DNA of 64,000 nucleotides from Maricaulis sp034659015 (GTDB taxonomy: Bacteria; Pseudomonadota; Alphaproteobacteria; Caulobacterales; Maricaulaceae): the NCBI GenBank assembly GCA_034659015.1, contig JAYEGL010000001.1, forward strand, positions 1 to 64,000, written 5' to 3'. Under the pieces are notes generated by a model. It made no database searches. It was given only the letters and a program-made list of their open reading frames with translations, and had not been told where the DNA came from. Positions 15,055 through 23,560 of the stretch are shown here, in pieces. Numbering within the stretch: the stretch's first letter is position 1; each line of letters starts with the position of its first letter. Both the position numbers and the translations under genes were made by a program.

Positions 15055-15579
15055 ATGGGACCCCGGATCGAAACTGACAGATGCGTGCTGAGACTGCCCG
15101 AGCTGGCGGACGCCCCGGCGCTCTCTCGCTATTGCGGCGACTACGACGTGGCCAGGAATACCGGCAGCATCCCGCACCCCTACCCGGCCATCTCGGCCGA
15201 GATGTGGGTGCTGATCAACCGCGCCAGCTGGACGCCGCAGGGCAACCAGTCCCTCGTCGTCGAGCATGACGGCGCGCTGATCGGCGGCGGCGGCGTCTTC
15301 CGCCGGACGGCCGGCGCCGACTGGGAGATCGGCTACTGGATCGGCAAGCCCTGGTGGGGCCGGGGTTTCGCCACCGAGATCGGCGAGGCGCTGGTCGAAC
15401 TGGGCATGGAAGCGCTGGGCGCAGAGCGCCTGGTCGCCGGTCACTATGACGACAACCCGGCCTCGGGCCGCGTGCTGGAAAAGCTGGGCTTTGCCTACAC
15501 CGGCGAAGCCTCGGACCTGTTCGCCATGGCCCGGATGGGCAGGGCGCGCAGCCTGGACATGGTGCGGGAGGCGGCCTGA
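15055..15579 (+). CDS. GNAT-family N-acetyltransferase, RimJ/RimL type
   Basis: The 174-residue protein opens as RimJ-like acetyltransferases do ('IETDRCVLRLPELADAPALS'). The AcCoA-binding motif is around 'IGYWIGKPWWGRGFATEIGE', and the C-terminal 'DNPASGRVLEKLGFAYTGE' is characteristic. The family transfers acetyl groups to protein N-termini or small amines; the substrate here is unknown. An acetyltransferase after rpmA and before obgE is common in alphaproteobacteria. It has its own start after the terminator and is convergent with the next gene. Confidence 0.88.
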   Translation: MGPRIETDRCVLRLPELADAPALSRYCGDYDVARNTGSIPHPYPAISAEMWVLINRASWTPQGNQSLVVEHDGALIGGGGVFRRTAGADWEIGYWIGKPWWGRGFATEIGEALVELGMEALGAERLVAGHYDDNPASGRVLEKLGFAYTGEASDLFAMARMGRARSLDMVREAA

Positions 15580-15588
15580 GCGCCGCCG

Positions 15589-16308
15589 CTACTCCGCCGG
15601 TTCGTCCAGGAGGTGCGCCTGCGGCGTCAGGCTGATTTCCAGCCAGTCGTCCAGCTCGCCCGGCCCGTCCATCCCCAGCGACATCCGCACGGTCTCGCCG
15701 GACTGGGACAGAAGGCGCGGATTGAGGACCTCGCCCATCGTCTTCCCCTCGCTGTCGACCAGCGTGACGGTGAGATCGTAGAGAATCTGGTCCGCTGCAT
15801 CGGTGCGACTGGCGGTGATCTCCACCTGCACGCTCTGCCCGTCCGCGCCGGCCCCGGCATTGAATTGCGGGCCGAAATAGAGTGGCCCGTCATCGTCGAA
15901 GAAGAAGCGGGTCCGGCGACCCTCGGCGAGTTCCAGCGTGGTTTCCATGCGCCGGGACGACCGCGTCGCCGGCTCGCCGTTTGCCGGTGGACGGGCCTGG
16001 CGGACGGATATCTCGACATCGCTCACAATGGCATCGGCGAGGGCTGTCTGGGCGGTGTTGAAAAGCGCCAGCGCGCCGAAAGCGGCAGCGGCAATGGGAA
16101 GTGTGATCATGGCCAGTCTCCGGGGCACGCGCGCCTCGCTGTCCTCGCGAACATAGGCGCGCATCGCGTTTCGCAGGACCGCACTCGCCGTCTCGCCCGC
16201 CCGCCGGCACGCTGCCAGGAAGTCCGACTTCTCCTCGGGAGACAGGCGGATTTCCAGCGACTCCGTCTTCTTCGACGGCCCGCGGGCCTTCGGATCGTTT
16301 CGACTCAT
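15589..16308 (-). CDS. Membrane-anchored ribbon-helix-helix protein A
   Basis: The 239-residue protein has three parts. Residues about 10-50 form a ribbon-helix-helix DNA-binding motif: beta strand 'ESLEIRLSP', helix 'EEKSDFLAACRRAG', turn, helix 'ASAVLRNAMRAYV'. Residues about 65-90 are a hydrophobic helix ('LAMITLPIAAAAFGALALF'). The remainder is a likely periplasmic beta domain ('FFFDDDGPLYFGPQFNAGAG') ending 'LDEPAE'. The start at 16308 just precedes the DNA-binding part; earlier ATGs overlap the operator. A perfect inverted repeat lies upstream. Its paralog is the next gene upstream. RHH fused to a membrane segment would be an unusual one-component transmembrane regulator. Function is inferred. 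Confidence 0.72.
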   Translation of the reverse strand: MSRNDPKARGPSKKTESLEIRLSPEEKSDFLAACRRAGETASAVLRNAMRAYVREDSEARVPRRLAMITLPIAAAAFGALALFNTAQTALADAIVSDVEISVRQARPPANGEPATRSSRRMETTLELAEGRRTRFFFDDDGPLYFGPQFNAGAGADGQSVQVEITASRTDAADQILYDLTVTLVDSEGKTMGEVLNPRLLSQSGETVRMSLGMDGPGELDDWLEISLTPQAHLLDEPAE

Positions 16309-16355
16309 GCGCCGCCCCAGATTCCCACCACCACAAGATTGCACCAGAAAAACCG

Positions 16356-16386
16356 TGCCCGGACACAGGAAAATCATGTCCGGGCA
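16356..16386. promoter_or_regulatory. Inverted-repeat operator upstream of RHH-membrane gene A
   Basis: TGCCCGGACA (16356-16365) and TGTCCGGGCA (16377-16386) form a perfect inverted repeat with an 11-bp spacer. The half-sites are 21 bp apart, two helical turns. It lies 48-78 bp before the start at 16308. The same core occurs upstream of gene B. Confidence 0.65.
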
Positions 16387-16410
16387 TGGTTGTTCCAATG
16401 GTCCGACCGC

Positions 16411-16971
16411 TTATTCCTCCTCAGGCGCGAGCTGGAAATCGAAAGCCGCTTCCTGGTCCTCCAGGGGCTCCCCTTGAGGCAGGCACCAGTCCTCAAGCGC
16501 AGCGACCGCGACCGTAACGAACGCATCATAACCCTCCGGCGCCTCCGGGCGGATATTCGTCGCCCGGCCCTCTGCCGTCCGGTCGAAACGCAGGACGATC
16601 CGGATTGGCTCGTCGGGCGGGGGTACGGTGTTTCCGGAGGCGTCGACAGGCCAGTTCGGTGTCCAGCGGACAATTTCGCCGCTGCACACCCCCCGATCAA
16701 ACGTCACAGGCTCGGTCTGCGAAACCGGCTGTGCCGGGCCCAGCATGCCCAGAAAGGGCAGCATCAGTGTCATCGTCATCATCATTTTCAGTCTCCCTGG
16801 TCTTTCCCGGATGCGGCGCGCGTGGATGCGCATTGCCTTGCGGATGACCGCGCTGGCCGGAAGGCCGCTCTCCAGACAGGCCGACAGAAAGTCGGCCTTG
16901 TCCTCGGGCGAAACCCGGACTTCGAGCATCGCCGTCTTTTTCGGAAGCCGCTTTTTCGACTGCATGGTCAT
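16411..16971 (-). CDS. Membrane-anchored ribbon-helix-helix protein B
   Basis: The 186-residue protein is a paralog of the neighbouring gene A. Its RHH motif at about residues 10-52 ('AMLEVRVSPEDKADFLSACL' then 'PASAVIRKAMRIHARRI') matches that of A at roughly half of positions. A short hydrophobic stretch follows ('MMMTMTLMLPFLGMLGPAQ'), then a predicted periplasmic region with two cysteines (GVCSGEIVRW, EDWCLPQGE) and an acidic tail. The C-terminal 'YDAFVTVAVAALEDWCLPQG' faintly recalls TonB C-terminal domains, but this is weak. ATG at 16971 or 16965 are both possible. It is transcribed divergently from obgE, with TGTCCGGACA sites in the gap. Confidence 0.7.
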   Translation of the reverse strand: MTMQSKKRLPKKTAMLEVRVSPEDKADFLSACLESGLPASAVIRKAMRIHARRIRERPGRLKMMMTMTLMLPFLGMLGPAQPVSQTEPVTFDRGVCSGEIVRWTPNWPVDASGNTVPPPDEPIRIVLRFDRTAEGRATNIRPEAPEGYDAFVTVAVAALEDWCLPQGEPLEDQEAAFDFQLAPEEE

Positions 16972-17036
16972 GCTCCGACTGTGACACCGGATCCGGACAG
17001 AGCCAGGAAGAACGGGTTCATACGCCCCATGTTTTA

Positions 17037-17099
17037 TGTCCGGACCTTGCGATTTGAGCGTGTGACGGCAACCGGCGCAAGAAATGCCGTGTCCGGACA
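17037..17099. promoter_or_regulatory. TGTCCGGACA palindromes between RHH gene B and obgE
   Basis: TGTCCGGACC (17037-17046) and the perfect palindrome TGTCCGGACA (17090-17099) lie in the divergent gap, with a weaker copy (8 of 10) at 16990-16999. They share the core of the operator at 16356-16386, so the two paralogs probably regulate themselves and each other. An effect on obgE is possible. Confidence 0.58.
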
Positions 17100-17192
17100 T
17101 CGAAAAATCGCCGCACAAACTCACTGATCTCCGCCGGGTTTTCCTATATGGACAGGCGGTTCAAACTGACGCTGCGAAAAAAAGCCCAAGCC

Positions 17193-18245
17193 ATGAAATT
17201 TCTCGACCAGGCCAAAGTCTATGTCCGCTCCGGAAACGGGGGCGCGGGGTGCGTCTCCTTCCGGCGCGAGGCCTATGTGGAATACGGCGGCCCCGACGGC
17301 GGCGATGGCGGCAAGGGCGGCGATGTGTGGGTGGAGGCCGTGGAAGGCCTCAACACGCTGATCGACTATCGCTACAAGCAGCACTTCAAGGCCGAGACCG
17401 GCCAGCACGGCATGGGCAAGAACCGCACCGGCCGCGGCGGCGAGGACGTGGTGCTGGAGGTGCCCGTCGGCACGCAGATCCTCGACGAGGACAAGGACGA
17501 GGTGCTCGCCGATCTCACCGAGGTCGGCCAGCGCGTCCTGCTGGCGCGCGGCGGCGATGGCGGCAAGGGCAATACCCGCTACAAGTCCTCCACCAACCAG
17601 GCGCCGCGCAAGTCGACGCCGGGCTTTCCCGGTGAGGAGCGCTGGCTGTGGCTGCGGCTGAAACTGATCGCCGATGTCGGCCTGGTGGGCCTGCCCAATG
17701 CCGGCAAGTCGACCTTCCTGTCGGTCGTGTCCCGCGCCCATCCGAAGATCGCGGCCTATCCCTTCACCACACTCTACCCGCATCTCGGCGTGGTCGATCT
17801 GGGTCCCGGTTCGCGCTTCATCGTGGCCGACATTCCCGGCCTGATCGAAGGTGCACACGAAGGCGCCGGTATCGGCGACCGCTTCCTCGGTCATATCGAG
17901 CGCTGCGCCTCCCTGATCCACCTGGTCGACGGCACGCAGGACGACGTGGTGGACGCCTACACCACCGTGCGTCACGAGCTGGAAGCCTATGGCGGCGGGC
18001 TGGAGAGCAAGCCGGAAATCCTGGCCCTCAACAAGATCGATGCGATGGACGAAGACGATATCGCCGAGAAGGTCGCCGCCCTGGAAGCGGCCAGCGGCCG
18101 CGCGGTGATGCGGATTTCCGGCGTTGCCGGTACCGGCATCAAGGAGATCTGCGGCAAGGCCTGGGACATGGTGCTGGAGGGGCGCGAGGCCGAGAAGGCC
18201 GAACGCGAGGCGGCCGCCGGCGAGGACGGCTGGACGCCGTCGTGA
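17193..18245 (+). CDS. obgE: GTPase ObgE/CgtA
   Basis: The 350-residue protein has the glycine-rich OBG fold (residues 1-158: 'MKFLDQAKVYVRSGNGGAG', 'GGPDGGDGGKGGDVW', 'RGGDGGKGN'). The GTPase domain follows, with G1 'GLPNAGKST', G2 region 'YPFTTLYPH', G3 'DIPGLIEG' and G4 'NKID'. The OCT C-terminal domain of some bacteria is absent, as usual for proteobacteria. ObgE binds the 50S subunit late in assembly and links GTP level to growth and cell cycle; in Caulobacter CgtA is essential. The start at 17193 matches the conserved N-terminus. Its stop overlaps the GTG of proB. Confidence 0.97.
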   Translation: MKFLDQAKVYVRSGNGGAGCVSFRREAYVEYGGPDGGDGGKGGDVWVEAVEGLNTLIDYRYKQHFKAETGQHGMGKNRTGRGGEDVVLEVPVGTQILDEDKDEVLADLTEVGQRVLLARGGDGGKGNTRYKSSTNQAPRKSTPGFPGEERWLWLRLKLIADVGLVGLPNAGKSTFLSVVSRAHPKIAAYPFTTLYPHLGVVDLGPGSRFIVADIPGLIEGAHEGAGIGDRFLGHIERCASLIHLVDGTQDDVVDAYTTVRHELEAYGGGLESKPEILALNKIDAMDEDDIAEKVAALEAASGRAVMRISGVAGTGIKEICGKAWDMVLEGREAEKAEREAAAGEDGWTPS

Positions 18246-19360
18246 CACGTCCGCAGTTCGACGCCGCCGGCACGCTGGTCGTCAAGGTCGGCTCTTCGCT
18301 CGTCCAGGGCGGCGAGACGGTGCTGTCGGCAATCGCGGCGGACATTGCGGCGCTTCGAACGCGCGGCTGCCGGGTCGTCATCGTCTCCTCGGGCGCTGTC
18401 GCGCTCGGCCGGTCGCGGCTCGGCCTGACCCAGCCGGTGCTGTCGCTGGAGCAGAAGCAGGCGGCGGCCGCGGCCGGCCAGCCGCGTCTGCTGGCGGCCT
18501 GGGAAGCCGCACTCGATCCGCACGGGCTGGCCGCCGCGCAGGCGCTCATGACGCTGGATGTCACCGAGAGCCGCCGCTCCTGGCTCAACGCAAGGGCCAC
18601 GCTGGACACGCTGATCGAGCTGAACGCCATCCCGGTGGTCAACGAGAACGACACCATCGCCACCGACGAGATCCGCTATGGCGACAATGACCGGCTCGCC
18701 GCCCGGGTCGCCCAGCTGATCGGCGCCGATCTTCTGGTGCTTCTCTCCGATGTCGACGGGCTCTACGAGGCCGATCCGCGCACCGATCCGGATGCGCGCT
18801 GCCTGCACGACATTCCGGTCATCGACGACACGATCCGCGCCATGGCCGGCGAGGCCAATGCCCAGGCGGCGGTGGGCACGGGCGGCATGCGGACGAAATT
18901 GCTGGCCGCCGAGCTGGCCGGTCGCTCCGGCTGCGCCACGGTCATCGCCCCGGGAATGGCGCCCCATCCCCTCCTGAGCCTGCGCCATGCCGGGCATGGC
19001 AGCTGGTTCCATCCGCCCCGGACTGCCGCCAGTGCGCGGGAAAGCTGGATCTCCGGTTCGCAGAGCCCCACGGGCGAGATTCGCGTCGATGCTGGCGCGG
19101 CCGCCGCCCTGCGTTCCGGCAAGTCGCTGTTGCCGGTGGGCGTGACGGAGATTGCCGGCCGGTTCGAGCGCGGCGAGACCGTGCGTATTACCGGCCCGGA
19201 CGGCGGCCTGATCGGGCGCGGCGTATGCGCCTACAGCGCCGAGGATGCGCGCCGGATCGCCGGATGCCGGACCGAGGAGATCGAGGCCCGGCTGGGCTAT
19301 CGCCGCGCCGCCGCCCTGGTGCATGTCGACGATCTCGTGCTTGAACGGGCCGCGTCATGA
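18242..19360 (+). CDS. proB: Glutamate 5-kinase
   Basis: The 372-residue protein catalyses ATP-dependent phosphorylation of glutamate, the first step of proline synthesis. Visible are the kinase N-terminus 'LVVKVGSSLVQGG', 'RVVIVSSGAVALG', 'QKQAAAAAGQPRL', 'IPVVNENDTIATDE', 'RYGDNDRLAARVA', 'LLSDVDGLYEADPR' and 'VGTGGMRTKLLAA'. A C-terminal PUA domain (about 275-370) includes 'ISGSQSPTGEIRVDAGAAAA'. The start is GTG at 18242, overlapping the obgE stop by four bases. No proA lies next to it in this window, although obgE-proB-proA is frequent elsewhere. nadD follows with an ATGA overlap. Confidence 0.96.
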   Translation: MTRPQFDAAGTLVVKVGSSLVQGGETVLSAIAADIAALRTRGCRVVIVSSGAVALGRSRLGLTQPVLSLEQKQAAAAAGQPRLLAAWEAALDPHGLAAAQALMTLDVTESRRSWLNARATLDTLIELNAIPVVNENDTIATDEIRYGDNDRLAARVAQLIGADLLVLLSDVDGLYEADPRTDPDARCLHDIPVIDDTIRAMAGEANAQAAVGTGGMRTKLLAAELAGRSGCATVIAPGMAPHPLLSLRHAGHGSWFHPPRTAASARESWISGSQSPTGEIRVDAGAAAALRSGKSLLPVGVTEIAGRFERGETVRITGPDGGLIGRGVCAYSAEDARRIAGCRTEEIEARLGYRRAAALVHVDDLVLERAAS

Positions 19361-19956
19361 GCCGGACCGCGCTGAAATCCGAACTCCTCGTTCCGGGCAT
19401 GCGGGTCGGCCTGTTCGGCGGCACGTTCGATCCGCCCCATGCCGGCCATCTCCATGTCGCCCGTACGGCCATGCGGCGGCTGAAACTGGATCGCGTCTGG
19501 TGGCTGGTCTCGCCGCAGAATCCGTTGAAAACCCGACAGGCCGGCGACCTGGCCCGCCGCATGGATGCGGTCTCGGCGCTGGCCAGCGAACCGCGCATGG
19601 TGATCTCCGATATCGAGGCGCGCCTGGGAATCAACCGGACCGTCGATCTGATGCGCGAACTGAAACAGCGCCACCCCGGCGTGCGTTTTGTCTGGATCAT
19701 GGGGGCGGACAACCTGTCGTCCATCCATCGATGGGGCCATTGGCGGGAGGTCTTCGCGAGCTATCCGGTCGCCATCGTGTCGCGGCCGACCGATGCCGTG
19801 CGCGCCCGGCTCTCGCCCGCCGCCAGGATCCACGCCCGCGACCGGCTGCCCGAAGGTCAGGCCCGCATCCTGGCCGACTGTGCCGCGCCGGCCTGGATCT
19901 ATCTGACCGAGCCCTACCATCCCCACTCCTCCACGGCCCTGCGCAATCGGGATTGA
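19357..19956 (+). CDS. nadD: Nicotinate-nucleotide adenylyltransferase
   Basis: The 199-residue protein makes deamido-NAD from nicotinate mononucleotide and ATP. It has the nucleotidyltransferase motif 'VGLFGGTFDPPHAGHLHVAR', then 'VWWLVSPQNPLK', 'RFVWIMGADNLSSIHRW' and near the end a degenerate version of the family's 'STxIR' motif ('HSSTALRNRD'). The family's usual pI/xxST segment is thus present but the protein stops right after it. The start overlaps the proB stop (ATGA). It precedes rsfS and rlmH, the standard nadD-rsfS-rlmH order. Confidence 0.95.
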   Translation: MSRTALKSELLVPGMRVGLFGGTFDPPHAGHLHVARTAMRRLKLDRVWWLVSPQNPLKTRQAGDLARRMDAVSALASEPRMVISDIEARLGINRTVDLMRELKQRHPGVRFVWIMGADNLSSIHRWGHWREVFASYPVAIVSRPTDAVRARLSPAARIHARDRLPEGQARILADCAAPAWIYLTEPYHPHSSTALRNRD

Positions 19957-20020
19957 GACACACGCAAACGCGTCTCGAACCCGCCGGCGAAGCGTGATAT
20001 AGATACGTCTGTTGTTGTGG

Positions 20021-20470
20021 ATGTCAGAGAGGACACCAGCCCTGTCTACGGAATTATCGCGCCGTAAAGAGCAAGAAACGGCCGCCGCAGTCCGCGTTAC
20101 CGGCGACGAAACGCATGTCGAGGAACTGGAAGCCCTCATCCTCGACTCGCTCGAGGACGACAAGGCGGAAGACATCGTTGCCGTCGACCTTCGCGGCAAA
20201 TCGTCCGTCACCGATATCATGATCGTCGCCTCCGGGCGCTCGGCCCGCCACGTGAACGCGCTGGCGGACCATCTCGTGCGCAAGCTCAAGGAGCACGGTT
20301 CCGGCAGGGCGCGCGTCGAGGGGATGCAGACCTGTGACTGGGTGCTGATCGATGTCGGCGACATCATCATCCACCTGTTCCGGCCGGAAGTGCGCAGCTT
20401 CTACAATCTGGAAAAGATGTGGTCGGTGGAGCCGGACACGACGGCCTCGCCGGAAGCCACGGCCCAGTAG
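20021..20470 (+). CDS. rsfS: Ribosomal silencing factor RsfS
   Basis: The 149-residue protein has the Iojap/RsfS fold after a ~35-residue variable N-terminus: 'LEALILDSLEDDKAEDIVAV', 'DLRGKSSVTDIMIVASGRSA', 'HVNALADHLVRKLKE' and 'DWVLIDVGDIIIHLFRPEVR'. RsfS binds uL14 and keeps ribosomal subunits apart in poor growth conditions. ATG at 20021 is preferred; a TTG 9 bases earlier is possible and the exact start is uncertain because no strong ribosome-binding site is seen. rlmH starts immediately after the stop. Confidence 0.93.
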   Translation: MSERTPALSTELSRRKEQETAAAVRVTGDETHVEELEALILDSLEDDKAEDIVAVDLRGKSSVTDIMIVASGRSARHVNALADHLVRKLKEHGSGRARVEGMQTCDWVLIDVGDIIIHLFRPEVRSFYNLEKMWSVEPDTTASPEATAQ

Positions 20471-20941
20471 GTGAAGCTCACGATCGCAGCGCTCGGCCGG
20501 ATGAAATCCGGGCCCGAGCGTGACCTCGTCGATACCTATGCCGAACGCGGCACGGCGACCGGCCGCCCTATCGGGCTCGGCCCTGTCGGCGAACAGGAAA
20601 TCGACAACCGCGCCCTGTCGACCGCGACCGAGGAGAGCCGCGCCCTCGCCGCCAGCCTCCCGGCCGGCTGCAAGCTTGTCCTGCTGGACGAACGCGGCAA
20701 GGCGCTGGCCTCGCGCGCGTTTGCCCGCAAGCTGGAAGCCTGGCGCGACGACGGGGTGAGAGAGACGGTCTTCGCCATCGGCGGCGCCGACGGGCACGAC
20801 CGCAGCCAGCTGCCCCCGCCCGATCTGGTGATGGCCTTCGGACCAGCAGTCTGGCCGCACAAGCTGGTCCGTGTGATGCTGGCCGAACAGATCTACCGGG
20901 CAGTCTCCATCCTGGCCGGCACGCCCTATCACCGCGATTGA
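20471..20941 (+). CDS. rlmH: 23S rRNA (pseudouridine1915-N3)-methyltransferase
   Basis: The 156-residue SPOUT methyltransferase begins 'MKLTIAALGRMKSGPERDLV' and shows the AdoMet-binding knot: 'LVLLDERGKALASRAFARKL', 'TVFAIGGADGHD' and 'AEQIYRAVSILAGTPYHRD'. The last is the conserved C-terminus that reaches the substrate. It methylates pseudouridine 1915 in helix 69 of 23S rRNA on 70S ribosomes. The start codon is GTG directly after the rsfS stop, so the two genes are tightly coupled. Confidence 0.96.
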   Translation: MKLTIAALGRMKSGPERDLVDTYAERGTATGRPIGLGPVGEQEIDNRALSTATEESRALAASLPAGCKLVLLDERGKALASRAFARKLEAWRDDGVRETVFAIGGADGHDRSQLPPPDLVMAFGPAVWPHKLVRVMLAEQIYRAVSILAGTPYHRD

Positions 20942-20971
20942 GCCGATGCGTCCCAGCCCCCGCCTTGCATC

Positions 20972-22186
20972 ATGCTGAGCTTTCTCACCGCCCTGTTGCT
21001 GATGCAGCAGCCGCCGGCGGGCGACGTACCGCCCGATCCGGACGAGGCGGCGCGCCTGGAGCAGGAGGAGCGCGAGGCCGCCGCCCGGGCCGACGCCGCC
21101 CGCCGCCAGGCCGAGGAACTGGCGAACGAGGTCGCCCTGATGCAACGCCAGCTCGTTGAGCTGGGCGAGCGGGTCGGCGCGAGCGAGCAAGCGGCGCTGG
21201 ACGCCCAGGAATCGCTGGACCGGTTGCGCGGCGAGGAAGCGGTTCTCCTGACGCGACTGGACGAAAATCGCGAGGCCCTGATCGGCCTGCTCGCGGCGAT
21301 CCAGCGTATCGAGACCCAAACCCCGCCGGCCGTGCTGGCCGCCCCGGAGGATGCCGCCGACGCCGCCCGCGCCGCAGCCCTGATGGCCGAGGTCGCCCCG
21401 GCCCTGCAGGAGCGCGCCGAAGCGCTGTCCGCCCAGCTCGAGGAATTGCGCCGTCTGCGCAGCGAGATCGAGCGCGAGCAGGACGCGCTGGAGCTGACCG
21501 AGGACACGCTCGCCGACCAGCGCCTGGAGCTGCGCGCCCTGATCGCCGAACGGCGGGCGCTGGAAGCGCGCCGCCGCAACGAGGCCGTGGCCTTTCTGGA
21601 AGCCTCCAGCTCGGCTGGCGAGCGGGCCCGCTCGATCCGCAGCCTGATCGGCGAATTGTCGCGTATGGCCGATGTCTCGCCGACGGTCAGTCCGCGCCGG
21701 CGGGAGATGGATGACGGGATCCCCGAACCGCGTATGCGGCCGCCCCGGGAGCTGGTGGCGGCCCGTGTGCCGGCGACGCCGCTCCAGACGCTGCGCTTCG
21801 CCGATGCGCGCGGCCGGTTGCGGCCGCCGGTGACCGGCGACGTCACGAACGGTTTCGGCGATGTGAGCGAAGATGGCACAACGTCTGAAGGAATTTTCAT
21901 TCGGACACGGCCCCGCGCACAGGTAATCTCGCCCTTCGACGCCAGGGTCGAGTATGCCGGTCCGTTCAACACCTACGGCGGTCTCTTGATACTGAATGTC
22001 GGCGATGACTACTATATTGTACTGGCTGGCATGGCCGTGACCTATGCCAGCGCGGGGCAGAGCGTCCTGGCGGGCGAACCCGTCGGCGCCATGCCCGATC
22101 AGTCCCAACCGGCACCGGATTTGTATCTGGAGCTGCGACGTGACGGTGTGGCGATCGATCCGGCTCCATGGTTAAGGACCCGGTAG
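20972..22186 (+). CDS. EnvC-like murein hydrolase activator (coiled coil plus degenerate LytM)
   Basis: The 404-residue exported protein has a short signal sequence (MLSFLTALLLMQQ) and a long coiled coil (about residues 25-230: 'ARLEQEEREAAARADAARRQ', 'LIAERRALEARRRNEAV'). It ends in an M23/LytM domain (about 295-404: 'VEYAGPFNTYGGLLILNVGD', 'LYLELRRDG', 'DPAPWLRTR'). The zinc-binding histidines of active LytM enzymes are missing; for example 'LILNVGD' stands where active enzymes have 'LxLxHG'. That is the EnvC pattern: it activates cell-division amidases instead of cutting peptidoglycan. The next gene begins 19 bp before its end. Confidence 0.85.
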   Translation: MLSFLTALLLMQQPPAGDVPPDPDEAARLEQEEREAAARADAARRQAEELANEVALMQRQLVELGERVGASEQAALDAQESLDRLRGEEAVLLTRLDENREALIGLLAAIQRIETQTPPAVLAAPEDAADAARAAALMAEVAPALQERAEALSAQLEELRRLRSEIEREQDALELTEDTLADQRLELRALIAERRALEARRRNEAVAFLEASSSAGERARSIRSLIGELSRMADVSPTVSPRRREMDDGIPEPRMRPPRELVAARVPATPLQTLRFADARGRLRPPVTGDVTNGFGDVSEDGTTSEGIFIRTRPRAQVISPFDARVEYAGPFNTYGGLLILNVGDDYYIVLAGMAVTYASAGQSVLAGEPVGAMPDQSQPAPDLYLELRRDGVAIDPAPWLRTR

Positions 22187-23544
22187 AGAGCCATAAAGAG
22201 GAATATCGCGCTCAAAGGACGCGAGCTCGCATGCGTATCAATGTCTTCGCTTCCATGGTCGCCTTCGCCGTCGGTGCGGTGGCCATTGCGGTTTCCGCCG
22301 AAGGCAGCCAGGACAACAGGGCTGACACTTTCCGCCAGCTCGAACTGTTCGGCGATGTGCTGAGCCGGGTGGAGTCGGATTATGTCTCCGACACCGACCA
22401 GGCCGAGCTGATCGAAGCCGCGATCGAAGGCATGCTGACCTCGCTCGATCCGCACTCGACCTATCACAATCCCGACAGCTACGAGGACCTGCGCGTCTCC
22501 ACACGCGGCGAGTATGGCGGCCTGGGCATGGAAGTGACGCGCCGCGACGACTTCATCACCATCGTCTCGCCGATTTCGGACACGCCGGCCGAGCGCGCCG
22601 GGCTGCGCACCAATGACAAGATCATCGCCGTCGACGGCGAGAGCATTGTCGGCATCTCCGTCGATGACGCCGTCGCCCTGATGCGCGGCGCCGTGGGCGA
22701 ACCGGTAACCATCACCGTCTCCCGCGCGGACGAGGACCCGTTCGACGTCACCCTGGTGCGCGACACCATTCCGCTGCGCACGGTGGCCACGCGCCTGGAA
22801 GAAGGCGTGCCCTATATGCGCATCGCCGGCTTCAACGAACGCACCACGGAAATGGTGCACGAGGGGCTGACCGAGCTCGAGGACGAGTACGGCGCACCGC
22901 TGCCGGGCCTGATCCTGGACATGCGCTACAATCCCGGCGGCCTGCTGGACCAGGCGATCGGCGTGACCGACGTCTTCCTGGACGGCGGCGAAGTGGTCTC
23001 GACCCGGACCCGCGATCCGCGCGACACCCAGCGCTACAATGCCCGTCCGGGCGACCGGCTGAACGGCGCGCCCATCGTGGTGCTGATCAATGAGGGCTCG
23101 GCCAGTGCGGCGGAAATCGTCGCCGGCGCCCTGCAGGACCGCGAACGCGCCGAACTCGTCGGCATGACGAGCTTCGGCAAGGGATCCGTGCAGACCATCA
23201 TCCCGCTGCGCGGTGGCCGGGACGGTGCGCTGCGCCTGACCACGGGCCGCTACTACACCCCGGCCGGCCGGTCCATCCAGGCCACCGGCATCATTCCGGA
23301 CCTGCAGATCTCCGCTTGGCCGCTGGACGACAGCGACGAGGAACACCAGCCGCCGGAGATCGCCTCGGAAGCCGACCTGCCGGGTGCGCTGGAAAACGAA
23401 AATGGCGACCACCGGGCCGAAACCGACATTGCGGCGGTTGAACAGCCGCCGGAGGACTGGTCGGAAGACGAGGACTACCAGCTCCATCGGGCGCTGGAAG
23501 TCCTGCGCACCGCCATGGAAAGCCAGCAGGCCGCGCTGCAATAG
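22168..23544 (+). CDS. ctpA: Carboxy-terminal processing protease, S41 family
   Basis: The 458-residue protein has an N-terminal anchor or signal segment ('INVFASMVAFAVGAVAIAVS') and an S41 N-terminal region ('LTSLDPHSTYHNPDSYEDL'). A PDZ domain follows ('GEYGGLGMEVTRRDDFITIV', 'PAERAGLRTNDKIIAVDG'). The protease core holds the catalytic serine in 'NEGSASAAEIVAGALQD' and the lysine in 'SFGKGSVQTIIPLRGG'. It degrades or trims periplasmic proteins. The C-terminal ~80 residues are acidic and poorly conserved. An alternative start at 22231 has AAAGGA upstream and gives a cleaner signal peptide. It sits after the EnvC-like gene, as in many alphaproteobacteria. Confidence 0.94.
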   Translation: MVKDPVESHKEEYRAQRTRARMRINVFASMVAFAVGAVAIAVSAEGSQDNRADTFRQLELFGDVLSRVESDYVSDTDQAELIEAAIEGMLTSLDPHSTYHNPDSYEDLRVSTRGEYGGLGMEVTRRDDFITIVSPISDTPAERAGLRTNDKIIAVDGESIVGISVDDAVALMRGAVGEPVTITVSRADEDPFDVTLVRDTIPLRTVATRLEEGVPYMRIAGFNERTTEMVHEGLTELEDEYGAPLPGLILDMRYNPGGLLDQAIGVTDVFLDGGEVVSTRTRDPRDTQRYNARPGDRLNGAPIVVLINEGSASAAEIVAGALQDRERAELVGMTSFGKGSVQTIIPLRGGRDGALRLTTGRYYTPAGRSIQATGIIPDLQISAWPLDDSDEEHQPPEIASEADLPGALENENGDHRAETDIAAVEQPPEDWSEDEDYQLHRALEVLRTAMESQQAALQ

Positions 23545-23560
23545 CGGCCGGCGACCGGAA

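Noticed and set aside
20054..22108. 684-codon minus-strand frame opposite rsfS, rlmH and the EnvC-like gene
   Set aside because: It is the antisense of three well-supported genes and has the His/Gly/Arg bias typical of such shadows.
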